Translations under genes and position numbers: made by a program
Assembly (NCBI RefSeq): GCF_018614525.1
Contig: NZ_JAGGOL010000034.1
Span: forward strand, 27,749 to 91,748
DNA: 64,000 nucleotides
Direction of reading: 5' to 3'
From: Streptomyces sp. ISL-11
Lineage (GTDB): Bacteria > Actinomycetota > Actinomycetes > Streptomycetales > Streptomycetaceae
Notes under the pieces: model-generated
Told to the model about the DNA's origin: nothing
Seen by the model: the letters and a program-made list of their open reading frames with translations, nothing else
Database searches by the model: none
In this document: positions 44,753 through 53,162 of the stretch, piece after piece
How the letters are laid out: each line of letters begins with the position of its first letter
How positions within the stretch are numbered: the first letter of the stretch is position 1

Positions 44753-46561
44753 TTGCGGCTGATCGAGTACAAGATCAAGCACCACCTGGTGCGCATCCAC
44801 GTGGTGGAGACGCCGGAAGATCTCCCGGCCTTCCATCGGTTTATCGAGGACCACCGCGAGCTCATCGCCTGGGACACCGAGACCACCGGGCTCGACTGGT
44901 GGCAGGCGAGTACCGGCGCGTTCCGCCTGCGCCTCGCGCAGTTCGGAACCGAGCGCGAATCCTACGTCCTGCCGATCGAAAACGACGGGCCCGAGGGTCA
45001 CTTCGCCGAAGCAACCCGGTGGGCGCTCCGGACGGCCGAGCGCCTTGTCGCCCACAACGTGTCCTTCGACCTCCACGTGGTGGAGCAGTGTCTCGGCATC
45101 GCCATGGAGGAGCTGGCACCCCGCTCCTGGGACACGAAGCTGATCGCCCACCTCGCCGATCCACGGCCGGTCGCCGACGGAGGTCCTGGGCACAAGCTCG
45201 TCGAGCTCACCCGGCACTACCTGTGCCCCAGGGTCGCCGACGAGGTCAAGTCCTCGATGAACGTCATCGCCCGCGAACTGAAGGTCAAGAAGGACGAGGT
45301 GTGGCGGGCGGTGCCGCTCCAGCACCACGGCTTCAACCTCTACGCCGGCATGGACCCCATCTTGGCCGCCTGGCTCTTCAAGATCCTCATGCCGAAGGTG
45401 CCCGAGCGGTCTCGGCGGAAGGGCCTGATCTCGTGGGAGCACCGCACCGCCCACATCGCCGCCAAGTACGAGCGCAACGGCCTGCCGGTCAATCGGGTCT
45501 ACGTCGAGAACCGGGCCGCCGAGCTGACCGAGGCCCAGCGCGACGCCGAGGCGACGGCACGGAAGTACGGGGTCGAGAACGTGGGCTCCAACCGCCAGCT
45601 CGTCGAGGCGTTCACCAACCTCGGCGTACGGCTGACGAAGACGACCGCCAAGGGCAACATCGCGATGGACGACGCCGTCCTCACCGCTATCGATCACCCC
45701 CTGGCCCACGCGGTGAAGGAGGCCAAGAAGGCCGCGAAGTGGCGGGCCACGTGGTTCGACCGAGCGCTGGCCGGCATCGGCCCCGACGGCAAGGTGCACG
45801 CCAGCGTTAACACCGTCGGTGCGCGGACAGCCCGGATGTCGATCGCTGGCAGTATCCCCGCCCAGACCTTCCCCAAGGGGTCGGGGTACGTGCGCGGAGC
45901 CTTCGAGGCGGAAGAGGGCTTCGTGATCGTCTCGACCGACTACAGCAACATGGAGCTCAGGTTCCTCGCTGCGGACAGCGGCGACGAGACCATGCTCAAG
46001 GCATTCCACGACGACCTGGACCTGCACCAGATGACTGCGGATGCTTCGGGTGTCTCCCGCAGCGTCGGCAAGACCGTGAACTTCGCCTACGTCTACGGCT
46101 CCGGCCCCCGGAACATCGCCGAGACCTGCGGCATCACGGTCGCCAAAGCCAGGGAAGTCATCCGCGGCTTCGAAGAGACCTACCCGAAGGTCAAGCGGTT
46201 CTCCGAGCAGCTGCAACGCCACGCCCGCCAGCACGGCTACATATGGACGGCGACCGGCCGTCGACTCCCCGTCGACCGGAACAGGCCCTATTCGGCCCTC
46301 AACTATCGCATTCAATCCTCGTGTCGAGACGTAACGGCCAGAGCCATGATCGAGCTCGATCGACACGGCTACTCCAAGTACATCAAGCTCCCCATCCACG
46401 ACGAAATTCTCTTTGCCTTCCCCGAAGAAGTAGCGGAGGAGCTGGCCCACGAGACGGCCCGGCTCATGGAGTTCACCTACAAAGGGCTCGTCATCCCCGC
46501 AGAAGCAGAGATCGCTGGCAGGTCCTGGGGCGACCTTTACAGCGGCGAAACCAAGCACTGA
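44753..46561 (+). CDS. Family A DNA polymerase with 3'-5' exonuclease domain (602 aa)
   Basis: TTG at 44753 (MRLIEYKIKHHLVRIHV) has AAGGA upstream; the frame is open to 44537 but upstream residues are not protein-like. Exonuclease motif I is IAWDTETTGLDWW near residue 42. RTARMSIAGSIPAQTFPKG begins the polymerase domain. Motif A is VSTDYSNMELRFLA, motif B contains GKTVNFAYVYGSGP, and motif C is KLPIHDEILFAFP with the catalytic HDE. It is the replicative polymerase of the phage and looks intact. Confidence 0.93.
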   Translation: MRLIEYKIKHHLVRIHVVETPEDLPAFHRFIEDHRELIAWDTETTGLDWWQASTGAFRLRLAQFGTERESYVLPIENDGPEGHFAEATRWALRTAERLVAHNVSFDLHVVEQCLGIAMEELAPRSWDTKLIAHLADPRPVADGGPGHKLVELTRHYLCPRVADEVKSSMNVIARELKVKKDEVWRAVPLQHHGFNLYAGMDPILAAWLFKILMPKVPERSRRKGLISWEHRTAHIAAKYERNGLPVNRVYVENRAAELTEAQRDAEATARKYGVENVGSNRQLVEAFTNLGVRLTKTTAKGNIAMDDAVLTAIDHPLAHAVKEAKKAAKWRATWFDRALAGIGPDGKVHASVNTVGARTARMSIAGSIPAQTFPKGSGYVRGAFEAEEGFVIVSTDYSNMELRFLAADSGDETMLKAFHDDLDLHQMTADASGVSRSVGKTVNFAYVYGSGPRNIAETCGITVAKAREVIRGFEETYPKVKRFSEQLQRHARQHGYIWTATGRRLPVDRNRPYSALNYRIQSSCRDVTARAMIELDRHGYSKYIKLPIHDEILFAFPEEVAEELAHETARLMEFTYKGLVIPAEAEIAGRSWGDLYSGETKH

Positions 46562-46572
46562 AGGAGCGCAAC

Positions 46573-46755
46573 GTGTACGCAACCTACCTAGGCAACGACC
46601 TTGTTCAGGTCACCCTTGACTCCGACGACCTAGAAGCTGTCATTGCCGCAGTGAAGGCCGGCCTCCGCTGCGACCCCCGCGGGCCGATACATCAAGCAGT
46701 GGTATGGGAGTTCCTGGATGCCGTCGAGCCCGTGCGACCCGGAAACGAGGGCTGA
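46573..46755 (+). CDS. Small acidic protein after polymerase (60 aa)
   Basis: GTG at 46573 has AAGGAG six bases upstream. MYATYLGNDLVQVTLDSDDL... is an acidic small protein, no motif seen. It lies 11 bp after polymerase, so it is in the same operon. Function unknown. Confidence 0.6.
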   Translation: MYATYLGNDLVQVTLDSDDLEAVIAAVKAGLRCDPRGPIHQAVVWEFLDAVEPVRPGNEG

Positions 46756-46757
46756 CC

Positions 46758-47015
46758 ATGGATGAGCCTGAGCTTGACTCCTTCAAGCAGATCATCGACG
46801 GCCTTACCCATGACCTTCGGCGCGAACAGCTGGAGCAGCGCGGCACGTTGGCCCTCCTTGCGGCGCGCATCACGGGTGTGATTTACCAGGACGCCGTAGC
46901 GCACGGGGTACCCCATGCCCTGGCCCAGGAGATGGCGGGCGACTTCTGGTCGGGAGAGATGGGCCGGCCCCCCTGCGTCATGCCGGAGGGGGATGACGGG
47001 GTCCTCCATGAATGA
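46758..47015 (+). CDS. Small hypothetical protein ending the replication arm (85 aa)
   Basis: ATG at 46758 follows the previous stop by 2 bp. MDEPELDSFKQIIDGLTHDL... is helical and acidic, with ALAQEMAGDFWSGEMG toward the end. No family is recognised. The stop codon TGA is part of the AT-rich repeat copy at 47009, and a strong terminator follows. Confidence 0.65.
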   Translation: MDEPELDSFKQIIDGLTHDLRREQLEQRGTLALLAARITGVIYQDAVAHGVPHALAQEMAGDFWSGEMGRPPCVMPEGDDGVLHE

Positions 47016-47020
47016 ATTAA
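47009..47020. repeat. AT-rich 14-mer repeat copy (TGAATGAATTAA)
   Basis: Twelve bases of the TGAATGAATTAATT family. It overlaps the stop of the last replication-arm gene. Confidence 0.8.
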
Positions 47021-47057
47021 AGGCTGGGCGGCTGCGTCAGTCCGGCCGGTGAGGTAG

Positions 47058-47087
47058 CACGCAGGGGCCCCACGGGGCCCCTGCGTG
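47058..47087. terminator. Bidirectional terminator at the end of the replication arm
   Basis: CACGCAGGGGCCC and GGGCCCCTGCGTG make a perfect stem followed by TTTCTCG. It stands between the rightward replication operon and the leftward HTH gene. Confidence 0.9.
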
Positions 47088-47095
47088 TTTCTCGT

Positions 47096-47650
47096 CTACG
47101 GCGTACGCCGCGATCCTGGCGCCACGGTCGCCAGGATCGCCGTTGCTTTCTCCGTCAGCTCCCCGCCGGCCTTTCCGGCTACCGCCGTCAGGAGTCCGTC
47201 CTTCCGAGCCCGCTTCAAGTGGTTCTTAATCGTCTGCTCCGGCCGCCCGAGCTGGCTCGCGATCAAGGGGACGAGAGCTTTCTCCCCGCTGTCGGCGATG
47301 GATCTGTACATCGCAGCGAGCACTGCGAGGTACTCCTCGGATAGCCCAGCCTTCGCAAAAAGCGTTTGTGCTGTGGCTGTGAGGCCCGCCAGTTCGCGAT
47401 CCCTCTCTTGGCGTCGCGTGTCAGGCCCAGTTGTAGCGGCCCTGGCCTTCTCCACGGCGCCTACAAGGTCGAAGTCCCGAAGTACTGCGGTGGAGATGCC
47501 CCGCAGCACGTCACGGTTCGCGGCGTCGCCGGCTGGCTCGATCCAAAGCTGCTGCGGCCCTCCTGTCACTGCCCCGTCCGGCCACCACATGCGCACGATC
47601 CATGCCCCGACGCGCTGGGTGATCTCCAAGCCACTTCCACATTCCCGCAT
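47096..47650 (-). CDS. Winged-helix/HTH protein divergent from integrase (184 aa), candidate repressor
   Basis: ATG at 47650 has no clear SD. The N-terminal half (MRECGSGLEITQRVGAWIVR) reads as a mixed alpha/beta sensor-like part. The C-terminal half holds LVPLIASQLGRPEQTIKNHLKRARKDGLLTA, a good helix-turn-helix with wing, ending in a basic tail. It is divergent from the integrase with promoter and direct repeats between them. That is where temperate phages often keep a lysogeny regulator or excision factor. No close family is recognised. Confidence 0.6.
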   Translation of the reverse strand: MRECGSGLEITQRVGAWIVRMWWPDGAVTGGPQQLWIEPAGDAANRDVLRGISTAVLRDFDLVGAVEKARAATTGPDTRRQERDRELAGLTATAQTLFAKAGLSEEYLAVLAAMYRSIADSGEKALVPLIASQLGRPEQTIKNHLKRARKDGLLTAVAGKAGGELTEKATAILATVAPGSRRTP

Positions 47651-47683
47651 CCGAGGAAGTTACCTCACACCTCCCAGCCCTGA

Positions 47684-47741
47684 AGTGGAAACCCAGAGGT
47701 GGAGACCCAGGGTTGACATGAATAGGTCTCTGCGATGAGGT
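47684..47741 (+). promoter_or_regulatory. Integrase promoter with two upstream direct repeats
   Basis: AGTGGAAACCCAG (47684-47696) and GGTGGAGACCCAG (47698-47710) are direct repeats 14 bp apart, directly before TTGACA (47713-47718). TGAGGT (47736) is a weak -10 with 17-bp spacing. A regulator binding the repeats could govern both the integrase and the divergent HTH gene. Confidence 0.6.
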
Positions 47742-47795
47742 GGACACCGCAGGGCTTCGGCCTGCGAGCCAGAAAGAACGAAGGAGTCACCGCAC

Positions 47796-49481
47796 GTGTT
47801 CAAGCAGCACCAGCGACTGATCGGAGTCATCCGGCTCAGCAAGGAGACTGACGAGTCGACGTCGCCCCAGGTGCAGCGGCGGGCCATCCTGGCCATCGCC
47901 AGCCTGCGGGGGGCCGAGGTCGTCGGTTGGGCCGAAGACCTCGACATCTCTGCGAGCACGTTCAGTCCTGCTGAGCGCCCGGAGCTTGCTAAGTGGCTCA
48001 AGCGTCCGGATGAGTGGGACGGACTGGTCTTCTGGCGCCTCGACCGTTTCGTGCGATCGGTGATCGACTTCGCGGACATGATCCGCTGGTGCAAGGCGGA
48101 CGGGCGCTCCAAGAACCTGATCAGTGCGACTGAGCCCATCGATCTCAATACCCCGATCGGCGTGGCGCTTGCGCAGATCATCGTGGTCTTCGCCGAGCTG
48201 GAAGCCGCCACGATCAAGCTCCGAGTTCTGGCCGGCCGAGAAGAGAAGAGGAGCCTCGGCCGGTGGAGCGGTGGGGAGCCGACCTTCGGCTACAAGACCG
48301 TGCCCGCTCGGAAGCATGTTGAAGGCTGTGACTGGCACGCCTGTGATTGCCCGGAGGTCGAGGGGCTACAGATCGACTTTGACGATGACGTGGTCCCGAA
48401 CGTCGGAGAGCCTGCCTATGAAGTGGCCCGGGAACTTGTGGATCGAGTGCTTGGCCCCAACGACAGCATGAACTCGGTCTGCCTCGACTTTGAAGATCGA
48501 GACATTCTCGCACCCAGTGACTACAAGCGTGTGAGGAAGGGCAAGGAGATTGGAGGGACGAAGAAGCGTAAGGGAAAGCGTGCTAAGTGGTGCACGGAGA
48601 CGGCCAGGAAGATCCTCACCTCACCGACCATCCGGGGGCTGATGTCTCATGAGGGCGAGGTGGTCTATGGGGACGATGAGATGCCTATTCGTGTCGGCCC
48701 AGCCCTGGTCACCGACGACGAGTGGCGGCGTCTCCAGGTAAAGCTGGTGGATCGAAAGGGCACGCGTATCCGCACTAAGGATGCTGCGCCGCTGCTCGAC
48801 GTGGGCTTCTGCGACTGCGGGCACAAGTTGCACCTGTGGCGTGTCACGCGAAAGCTCGCCAGTGGGCCGAAGCCGTATCGCTACTACCGCTGCGGAAATC
48901 CTGAAGTGAAGGAAAAGAATAAGGTGTGTCTTGCTGCCGCCTTGAATGCGGATTTCCTGGAATCTCTCGTCTCGGCGTACGTCACGTTCCCTGGAATTCT
49001 CGGCGACGTTGAGGTGCAGCGGAAGGTCCTCATACCTGGCGAAGACCACACGGCAGAGCTGGCACGCGTCCGCGAAGCCATTCAGCGGCTCACCAATGAG
49101 AAGGATGAAGCTGAGGACTGGGACGACGAAGACGAAGCGGCATACCTGTCCCGGATGGCGAAGCTGAGGGAGAAGCGGAAGACCCTAGCCAAGCTGCCGC
49201 AGCGTGCCGACCAGTGGCACTGGGAGGGTACGGGGGAGACCTACGCACAACTCTGGGAGCGATCGGACTGGGCCGCGCGACGGCAACTGCTGATGAGTGG
49301 GGCATTCACCCTCGTCGCCTACCGCCCGAAGTCCGGCCGCGGGGGAGCCTCCGGTGCGGGCGAGACGCAGATTCTCCTCTGCCCCGGCCCAGACCTGGCG
49401 AATCGCCTCCAGGGCCGGGACCTGCCGAAGACGCCACCCCTCCCGGAGTCACCAGACGGGCTGGAAGCCCCCGCCGCTTAG
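47796..49481 (+). CDS. int: Large serine integrase (561 aa)
   Basis: GTG at 47796 has GAAGGAG upstream. The catalytic domain starts LIGVIRLSKETDESTSPQVQ with Ser15 as nucleophile and the expected Arg residues (RLDRFVRS near residue 85). A recombinase domain and a zinc ribbon follow, with CDCGHKLHLW near residue 333 and later YYRCGNP...KVC. A coiled-coil region (AELARVREAIQRLTNEKDE) and a charged C-terminus come next. It resembles Bxb1/R4-type integrases and catalyses attP x attB recombination. It is the last phage gene before the host gene miaB and looks intact. Confidence 0.95.
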   Translation: MFKQHQRLIGVIRLSKETDESTSPQVQRRAILAIASLRGAEVVGWAEDLDISASTFSPAERPELAKWLKRPDEWDGLVFWRLDRFVRSVIDFADMIRWCKADGRSKNLISATEPIDLNTPIGVALAQIIVVFAELEAATIKLRVLAGREEKRSLGRWSGGEPTFGYKTVPARKHVEGCDWHACDCPEVEGLQIDFDDDVVPNVGEPAYEVARELVDRVLGPNDSMNSVCLDFEDRDILAPSDYKRVRKGKEIGGTKKRKGKRAKWCTETARKILTSPTIRGLMSHEGEVVYGDDEMPIRVGPALVTDDEWRRLQVKLVDRKGTRIRTKDAAPLLDVGFCDCGHKLHLWRVTRKLASGPKPYRYYRCGNPEVKEKNKVCLAAALNADFLESLVSAYVTFPGILGDVEVQRKVLIPGEDHTAELARVREAIQRLTNEKDEAEDWDDEDEAAYLSRMAKLREKRKTLAKLPQRADQWHWEGTGETYAQLWERSDWAARRQLLMSGAFTLVAYRPKSGRGGASGAGETQILLCPGPDLANRLQGRDLPKTPPLPESPDGLEAPAA

Positions 49482-49501
49482 CAGCCCGTCACCCCCATGA
49501 G

Positions 49502-49523
49502 CAGCCCCCGCCAGCGGGGGCTG
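49502..49523 (+). terminator. Integrase terminator
   Basis: CAGCCCCCGC and GCGGGGGCTG are perfect 10-bp arms around CA. Its right arm contains the candidate right att core. Confidence 0.8.
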
Positions 49524-49524
49524 T
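49514..49524. other. Candidate right attachment core (attR)
   Basis: GCGGGGGCTGT, identical to 1009-1019 at the other end of the phage gene set. It lies 33 bp after the integrase stop and 78 bp before miaB. Confidence 0.3.
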
Positions 49525-49602
49525 GTCGCGTTCGGTGACGAGCGCGGGGCGCCCCGTGGGCCGTGGTCGGGAGCTTCACCGGACCCCCTTTACTCTGGAG
49601 CA

Positions 49603-51138
49603 ATGACCAGCAGCAGTGACCGGACCGGGGCAGTGGACGAAGTGGGCGTTACTCGAAGCTACGAGATCCGCACCTACGGGTGCCAGATGAACGTCCATGA
49701 CTCCGAGCGGCTCTCCGGCCTGCTGGAGGACGCGGGCTATGTCCGCGCGCCCGAGGGCACCGAGGAGGGTGACGCCGACGTCGTCGTCTTCAACACCTGC
49801 GCGGTGCGGGAGAACGCCGACAACAAGCTCTACGGCAACCTCGGCCGGCTGGCGCCCATGAAGACGAAGCGGCCCGGCATGCAGATCGCCGTCGGCGGCT
49901 GCCTCGCCCAGAAGGACCGCGACACCATCGTCAAGCGGGCCCCCTGGGTCGACGTCGTCTTCGGCACCCACAACATCGGCAAGCTGCCCGTCCTGCTGGA
50001 GCGCGCCCGCGTCCAGGAGGAGGCACAGGTCGAGATCGCCGAGTCGCTGGAGGCGTTCCCCTCGACTCTGCCGACGCGGCGCGAGTCCGCGTACGCCGCG
50101 TGGGTCTCCATCTCCGTCGGCTGCAACAACACCTGCACCTTCTGCATCGTCCCCGCCCTGCGCGGCAAGGAAGAGGACCGCCGCCCGGGCGACATCCTCG
50201 CCGAGATCGAGACGCTGGTCTCCGAGGGCGTCTCCGAGATCACCCTGCTCGGCCAGAACGTCAACGCGTACGGCTCGGACCTCGGGGACCGCGAGGCCTT
50301 CTCCAAGCTGCTGCGCGCCTGCGGCGGGATCGAGGGCCTGGAGCGCGTGCGCTTCACCTCCCCGCACCCGCGCGACTTCACCGACGACGTCATCGCCGCG
50401 ATGGCCGAGACGCCGAACGTGATGCCGCAGCTGCACATGCCGCTCCAGTCCGGCTCCGACACCGTCCTCAAGGCCATGCGCCGCTCCTACCGCCAGGAGC
50501 GCTTCCTCGGCATCATCGAGAAGGTCCGTGCCGCCATGCCGGACGCGGCCATCTCCACCGACATCATCGTGGGCTTCCCCGGCGAGACCGAGGAGGACTT
50601 CGAGCAGACCATGCACGTGGTGCGCGAGGCCCGTTTCGCGAACGCCTTCACGTTCCAGTACTCCAAGCGCCCGGGCACCCCCGCGGCGACCATGGAGGGC
50701 CAGATCCCCAAGGAGGTCGTGCAGGCGCGTTACGAGCGTCTCGTCGCCCTCCAGGAGGAGGTCTCCTGGGACGAGAACAAGAAGCAGGTCGGGCGCACGC
50801 TGGAGGTCATGGTCGCCGAGGGCGAGGGCCGCAAGGACGGTGCCACCCACCGTCTGTCCGGGCGCGCCCCCGACAACCGCCTGGTGCACTTCACCAAGCC
50901 CGACGAGCCGGTCCGCCCGGGCGACGTCGTCACGGTGGAGATCACCTACGCCGCCCCGCACCACCTGCTCGCCGAAGGCCCCGCCCAGGGCGTGCGCCGC
51001 ACGCGCGCGGGCGACGCCTGGGAGAAGCGCAACGCCGCACCGGCCCAGAAGCCGGCCGGCGTGATGCTGGGCATCCCGGCCATCGGCGCACCCGCCCCGA
51101 GCCCGGCCCCGGCGGCCGCGGGCTGCGGCTGCGACTGA
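49603..51138 (+). CDS. miaB: tRNA-2-methylthio-N6-isopentenyladenosine synthase MiaB
   Basis: ATG at 49603 ([15 protein letters not shown]) has CTGGAG upstream. The N-terminal methylthiotransferase domain begins [19 protein letters not shown] with its cluster Cys residues (also FNTCAV and GGCLAQ). The radical SAM motif is [16 protein letters not shown] (C-x3-C-x2-C) near residue 175. A TRAM domain lies near residues 385-450. MiaB adds the methylthio group to i6A37 of tRNAs reading UNN codons, after MiaA, whose gene lies 2 kb downstream. First host gene after the prophage. Confidence 0.97.
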   Translation: MTSSSDRTGAVDEVGVTRSYEIRTYGCQMNVHDSERLSGLLEDAGYVRAPEGTEEGDADVVVFNTCAVRENADNKLYGNLGRLAPMKTKRPGMQIAVGGCLAQKDRDTIVKRAPWVDVVFGTHNIGKLPVLLERARVQEEAQVEIAESLEAFPSTLPTRRESAYAAWVSISVGCNNTCTFCIVPALRGKEEDRRPGDILAEIETLVSEGVSEITLLGQNVNAYGSDLGDREAFSKLLRACGGIEGLERVRFTSPHPRDFTDDVIAAMAETPNVMPQLHMPLQSGSDTVLKAMRRSYRQERFLGIIEKVRAAMPDAAISTDIIVGFPGETEEDFEQTMHVVREARFANAFTFQYSKRPGTPAATMEGQIPKEVVQARYERLVALQEEVSWDENKKQVGRTLEVMVAEGEGRKDGATHRLSGRAPDNRLVHFTKPDEPVRPGDVVTVEITYAAPHHLLAEGPAQGVRRTRAGDAWEKRNAAPAQKPAGVMLGIPAIGAPAPSPAPAAAGCGCD

Positions 51139-51184
51139 CGGATCCGCGCCGGAGGAAACTCCGCCCGAGGCTCCAGGGGGGCCG

Positions 51185-51586
51185 TTGACGACCTGGGGTC
51201 TGCTCATCGAGACGACGGTGGGGTCAGGGGAGTACAAGCGGCCGGCCGGGTCGGTCATCACGCACGTCGACGGCTCCCGCGATGACGCCTTGCGGGAGCT
51301 GGAGACGCGCGCCCGGTCCTACGAGCCACAGCACCCGATGAACCCGCAGCGCAGGCGGCTGTTCCGGACCACGGACGGATACGACCTGATCGTGGACGGA
51401 CAGTGGACCAGTTTCCTCACCCGCTTCACGGTGGCGGAGCTGCTGGCCGACAGCGACCCCCCTGCACCGGCTCCCGAGCCGGAGCCCGCCGACGCGGCGC
51501 CGAAGCCCACGGAAGGCGAGATACCGCGCTATCCGGACGGGGTGCCGGTCCTGCCGTCGTGGCTGGGCCGTGACGATCTGCCCTGA
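51185..51586 (+). CDS. Conserved Streptomyces hypothetical protein (133 aa)
   Basis: TTG at 51185 begins MTTWGLLIETTVGSGEYKR with GGGGGCC upstream. The first 90 residues look like a small alpha/beta domain (RRRLFRTTDGYDLIVDGQWT); the rest is a Pro/Ala-rich linker ending RYPDGVPVLPSWLGRDDLP. It follows miaB in this Streptomyces gene block. Function unknown. Confidence 0.75.
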   Translation: MTTWGLLIETTVGSGEYKRPAGSVITHVDGSRDDALRELETRARSYEPQHPMNPQRRRLFRTTDGYDLIVDGQWTSFLTRFTVAELLADSDPPAPAPEPEPADAAPKPTEGEIPRYPDGVPVLPSWLGRDDLP

Positions 51587-51617
51587 CGCCCGCAGGGGCC
51601 CTTGTTAGGGTTCCCGC

Positions 51618-52328
51618 ATGCTCGTCGCCGCCGCCGTGTGCCCCTGTCCGCCCCTGCTCGTCCCGGAGGTCGCCGCCGGGGCCGCGCCCGAGCTGGACGG
51701 CCTCCGTGCCGCCTGCCTCGACGGCGTGAGCCTGCTGGCGGCCGCGCGGCCCGACCGCCTGATCGTCCTGGGCCCCGCCGCCCCGCCCGGCCGCGGACCG
51801 TATCCCCAGGGCGCCGCCGGGTCCTTCCGTGGCGTCGGCGTGGACCTCGATGTACGGCTCGGCCGGGGCGGTCCCGCGGGGGGCCGGGAGCTGCCCCCGT
51901 CCCTCGCCGTCGCCGCCTGGCTGCTGGGCCGTACGGGCTGGGCCGCCGCGCCCGTGCAGGGCCTGGGGGTCGGGGAGGAGCTGGAGGCCGAGCGCTGCCT
52001 GGCCGCCGGCAGGGAGCTGGCCGCCGGTGACGAGCGCGTCGCCCTCCTGGTGATGGGCGACGGGAGCGCCTGCCGGACGGTCAAGGCGCCGGGCTACCTC
52101 GACGAGCGCGCCGAGCCGTTCGACACCGCCGCCGCGCGGGCCCTGGGAACCGCCGACACGACCGCCCTGGCGGCGCTCGACGCGGAGCTCGCGTACGAGC
52201 TGAAGGCCGCCGGTCGCGCGCCCTGGCAGGTGCTCGCGGGCGCCGGCGAGAGCGCGGGGCTGACCGGGGAGCTGCTGTACGACGAGGCGCCGTACGGCGT
52301 GGGCTACTTCGTCGCGGCCTGGTCGTAG
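51618..52328 (+). CDS. Class III extradiol dioxygenase-like protein (236 aa)
   Basis: ATG at 51618 starts MLVAAAVCPCPPLLVPEV, then RPDRLIVLGPAAPPGRG, the layout of LigB-like class III dioxygenase subunits. The usual metal-binding His residues are largely absent (for example PCPPLLVPE without the paired His), so catalytic activity is uncertain. In Streptomyces it lies between miaB and miaA. Followed by a long bidirectional hairpin. Confidence 0.75.
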   Translation: MLVAAAVCPCPPLLVPEVAAGAAPELDGLRAACLDGVSLLAAARPDRLIVLGPAAPPGRGPYPQGAAGSFRGVGVDLDVRLGRGGPAGGRELPPSLAVAAWLLGRTGWAAAPVQGLGVGEELEAERCLAAGRELAAGDERVALLVMGDGSACRTVKAPGYLDERAEPFDTAAARALGTADTTALAALDAELAYELKAAGRAPWQVLAGAGESAGLTGELLYDEAPYGVGYFVAAWS

Positions 52329-52406
52329 CGCGCCGGGGCCCTCGACGACCCTCCACGGGCCCGCCGGGGCCCTGAGCCGCCGCGCCCGGGCCGTGACCGG
52401 GGACAA

Positions 52407-52448
52407 CCGCGACGGGCCGCGGAGCATCCGCTCCGCGGCCCGTCGCGG
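52407..52448. terminator. Bidirectional host terminator
   Basis: CCGCGACGGGCCGCGGAG and its complement CTCCGCGGCCCGTCGCGG form an 18-bp stem between the rightward dioxygenase-like gene and the leftward antitoxin-like gene. Confidence 0.9.
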
Positions 52449-52457
52449 CATGAGGTC

Positions 52458-52706
52458 CTAAGGGGCCGTGGGCCCGGAACCACCGCCGTTCTTCCCGTCC
52501 TTCTCGGCGAGGCGGTCGATGGCTTCCTTGGCCTTGCCGGTGCCCGTCCGGATCTGGCGGCTGTACTTGCCCTTGGTCTTCTCGTCGACAGCCTTGGCGG
52601 CCTTCTCCAGCCCCTGCTCGATCTTGTCCCCGTGCTGCTGCGCGAGGTCACCGACCTTCTCCTTCGCAGGGGCGAGCTTGGCCTTGAGAGTGTCCAACAG
52701 GCCCAT
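52458..52706 (-). CDS. Antitoxin-like small helical protein (82 aa)
   Basis: ATG at 52706 (MGLLDTLKAKLAPAKEKVGD) is chosen over 52757 because of position and typical start. The Lys/Glu-rich helical body (HGDKIEQGLEKAAKAVDEK...) matches the small MT0933-type antitoxin family of actinomycetes. No toxin gene with a recognisable fold is adjacent, so a real toxin-antitoxin role is unproven. Confidence 0.75.
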   Translation of the reverse strand: MGLLDTLKAKLAPAKEKVGDLAQQHGDKIEQGLEKAAKAVDEKTKGKYSRQIRTGTGKAKEAIDRLAEKDGKNGGGSGPTAP

Positions 52707-52737
52707 GGCGCCTTCCCTCGTCTTCCTTTGGTCAGAG

Positions 52738-52980
52738 CTACTTACGGGCGCCCTCACCGGCCTCGCTGTCCGCCGCCTTCTCCGCGGACTGCTGCTTGGG
52801 AATCTCGACTCCCTCGCCCGCCGCGGCCTCCGCCTTGGCCTCGCCGGACTTCTCCGGCTCCGCCTCGGCGGTCTCGGTGGTCCCGGCGTCCTCGGCCGAT
52901 TCCGCCGTCAGAGTGGCTGTCGCCGCCTCCTCGGTTGACGCTTCGGCCTTCTTACGGCGAAACCTTGAAAACACGCCCAT
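52738..52980 (-). CDS. Small Ala/Glu-rich protein (80 aa)
   Basis: ATG at 52980 gives MGVFSRFRRKKAEASTEEAA, a basic start followed by an Ala/Glu/Thr-rich, probably disordered chain. Streptomyces genomes often annotate this as a gliding motility protein, without functional evidence. It is 31 bp upstream of the antitoxin-like gene and cotranscribed. Confidence 0.7.
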   Translation of the reverse strand: MGVFSRFRRKKAEASTEEAATATLTAESAEDAGTTETAEAEPEKSGEAKAEAAAGEGVEIPKQQSAEKAADSEAGEGARK

Positions 52981-53162
52981 ATCTACTCCATTACCTTACT
53001 GGTGTGAGCGAAGTCCCGCGTCGTCCGGGCGGCCCATTGCGCCATTGCCGCACACCGGCCCGTGAACCGGCTCTCGGAACCTCGCAACAGGCAACGAACC
53101 CGACAGCGCCGCGTCACGTCGCTCGTTCGAGGGGCGCGCCAAAGGTTTGCGAGACTGATCCG

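Larger units (their letters stand above)
1009..49524. mobile_element. Temperate siphovirus prophage (about 48 kb, serine-integrase type, probably defective)
   Basis: A complete set of phage modules (terminase, portal, scaffold, capsid, tail, lysis, primase, helicase, polymerase, large serine integrase) lies between a HAD gene and the host gene miaB. The integrase is the last gene on the right, as expected next to an att site. Proposed ends are two copies of GCGGGGGCTGT (1009-1019 and 49514-49524), which is tentative. Early modules run rightward and the late operon runs leftward. In the virion order, opened near the terminase, this corresponds to late genes rightward and early genes leftward, as in many actinophages. 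Several late genes carry inactivating lesions, so the element is likely cryptic. Confidence 0.85.

Noticed and set aside
44645..46582. A 645-aa leftward open frame opposite the DNA polymerase
   Set aside because: Shadow of the polymerase gene, with no motif or SD of its own.
49482..49602. A tRNA gene as integration target
   Set aside because: The 120 bp between integrase and miaB contain only a terminator hairpin and no tRNA-like arms.
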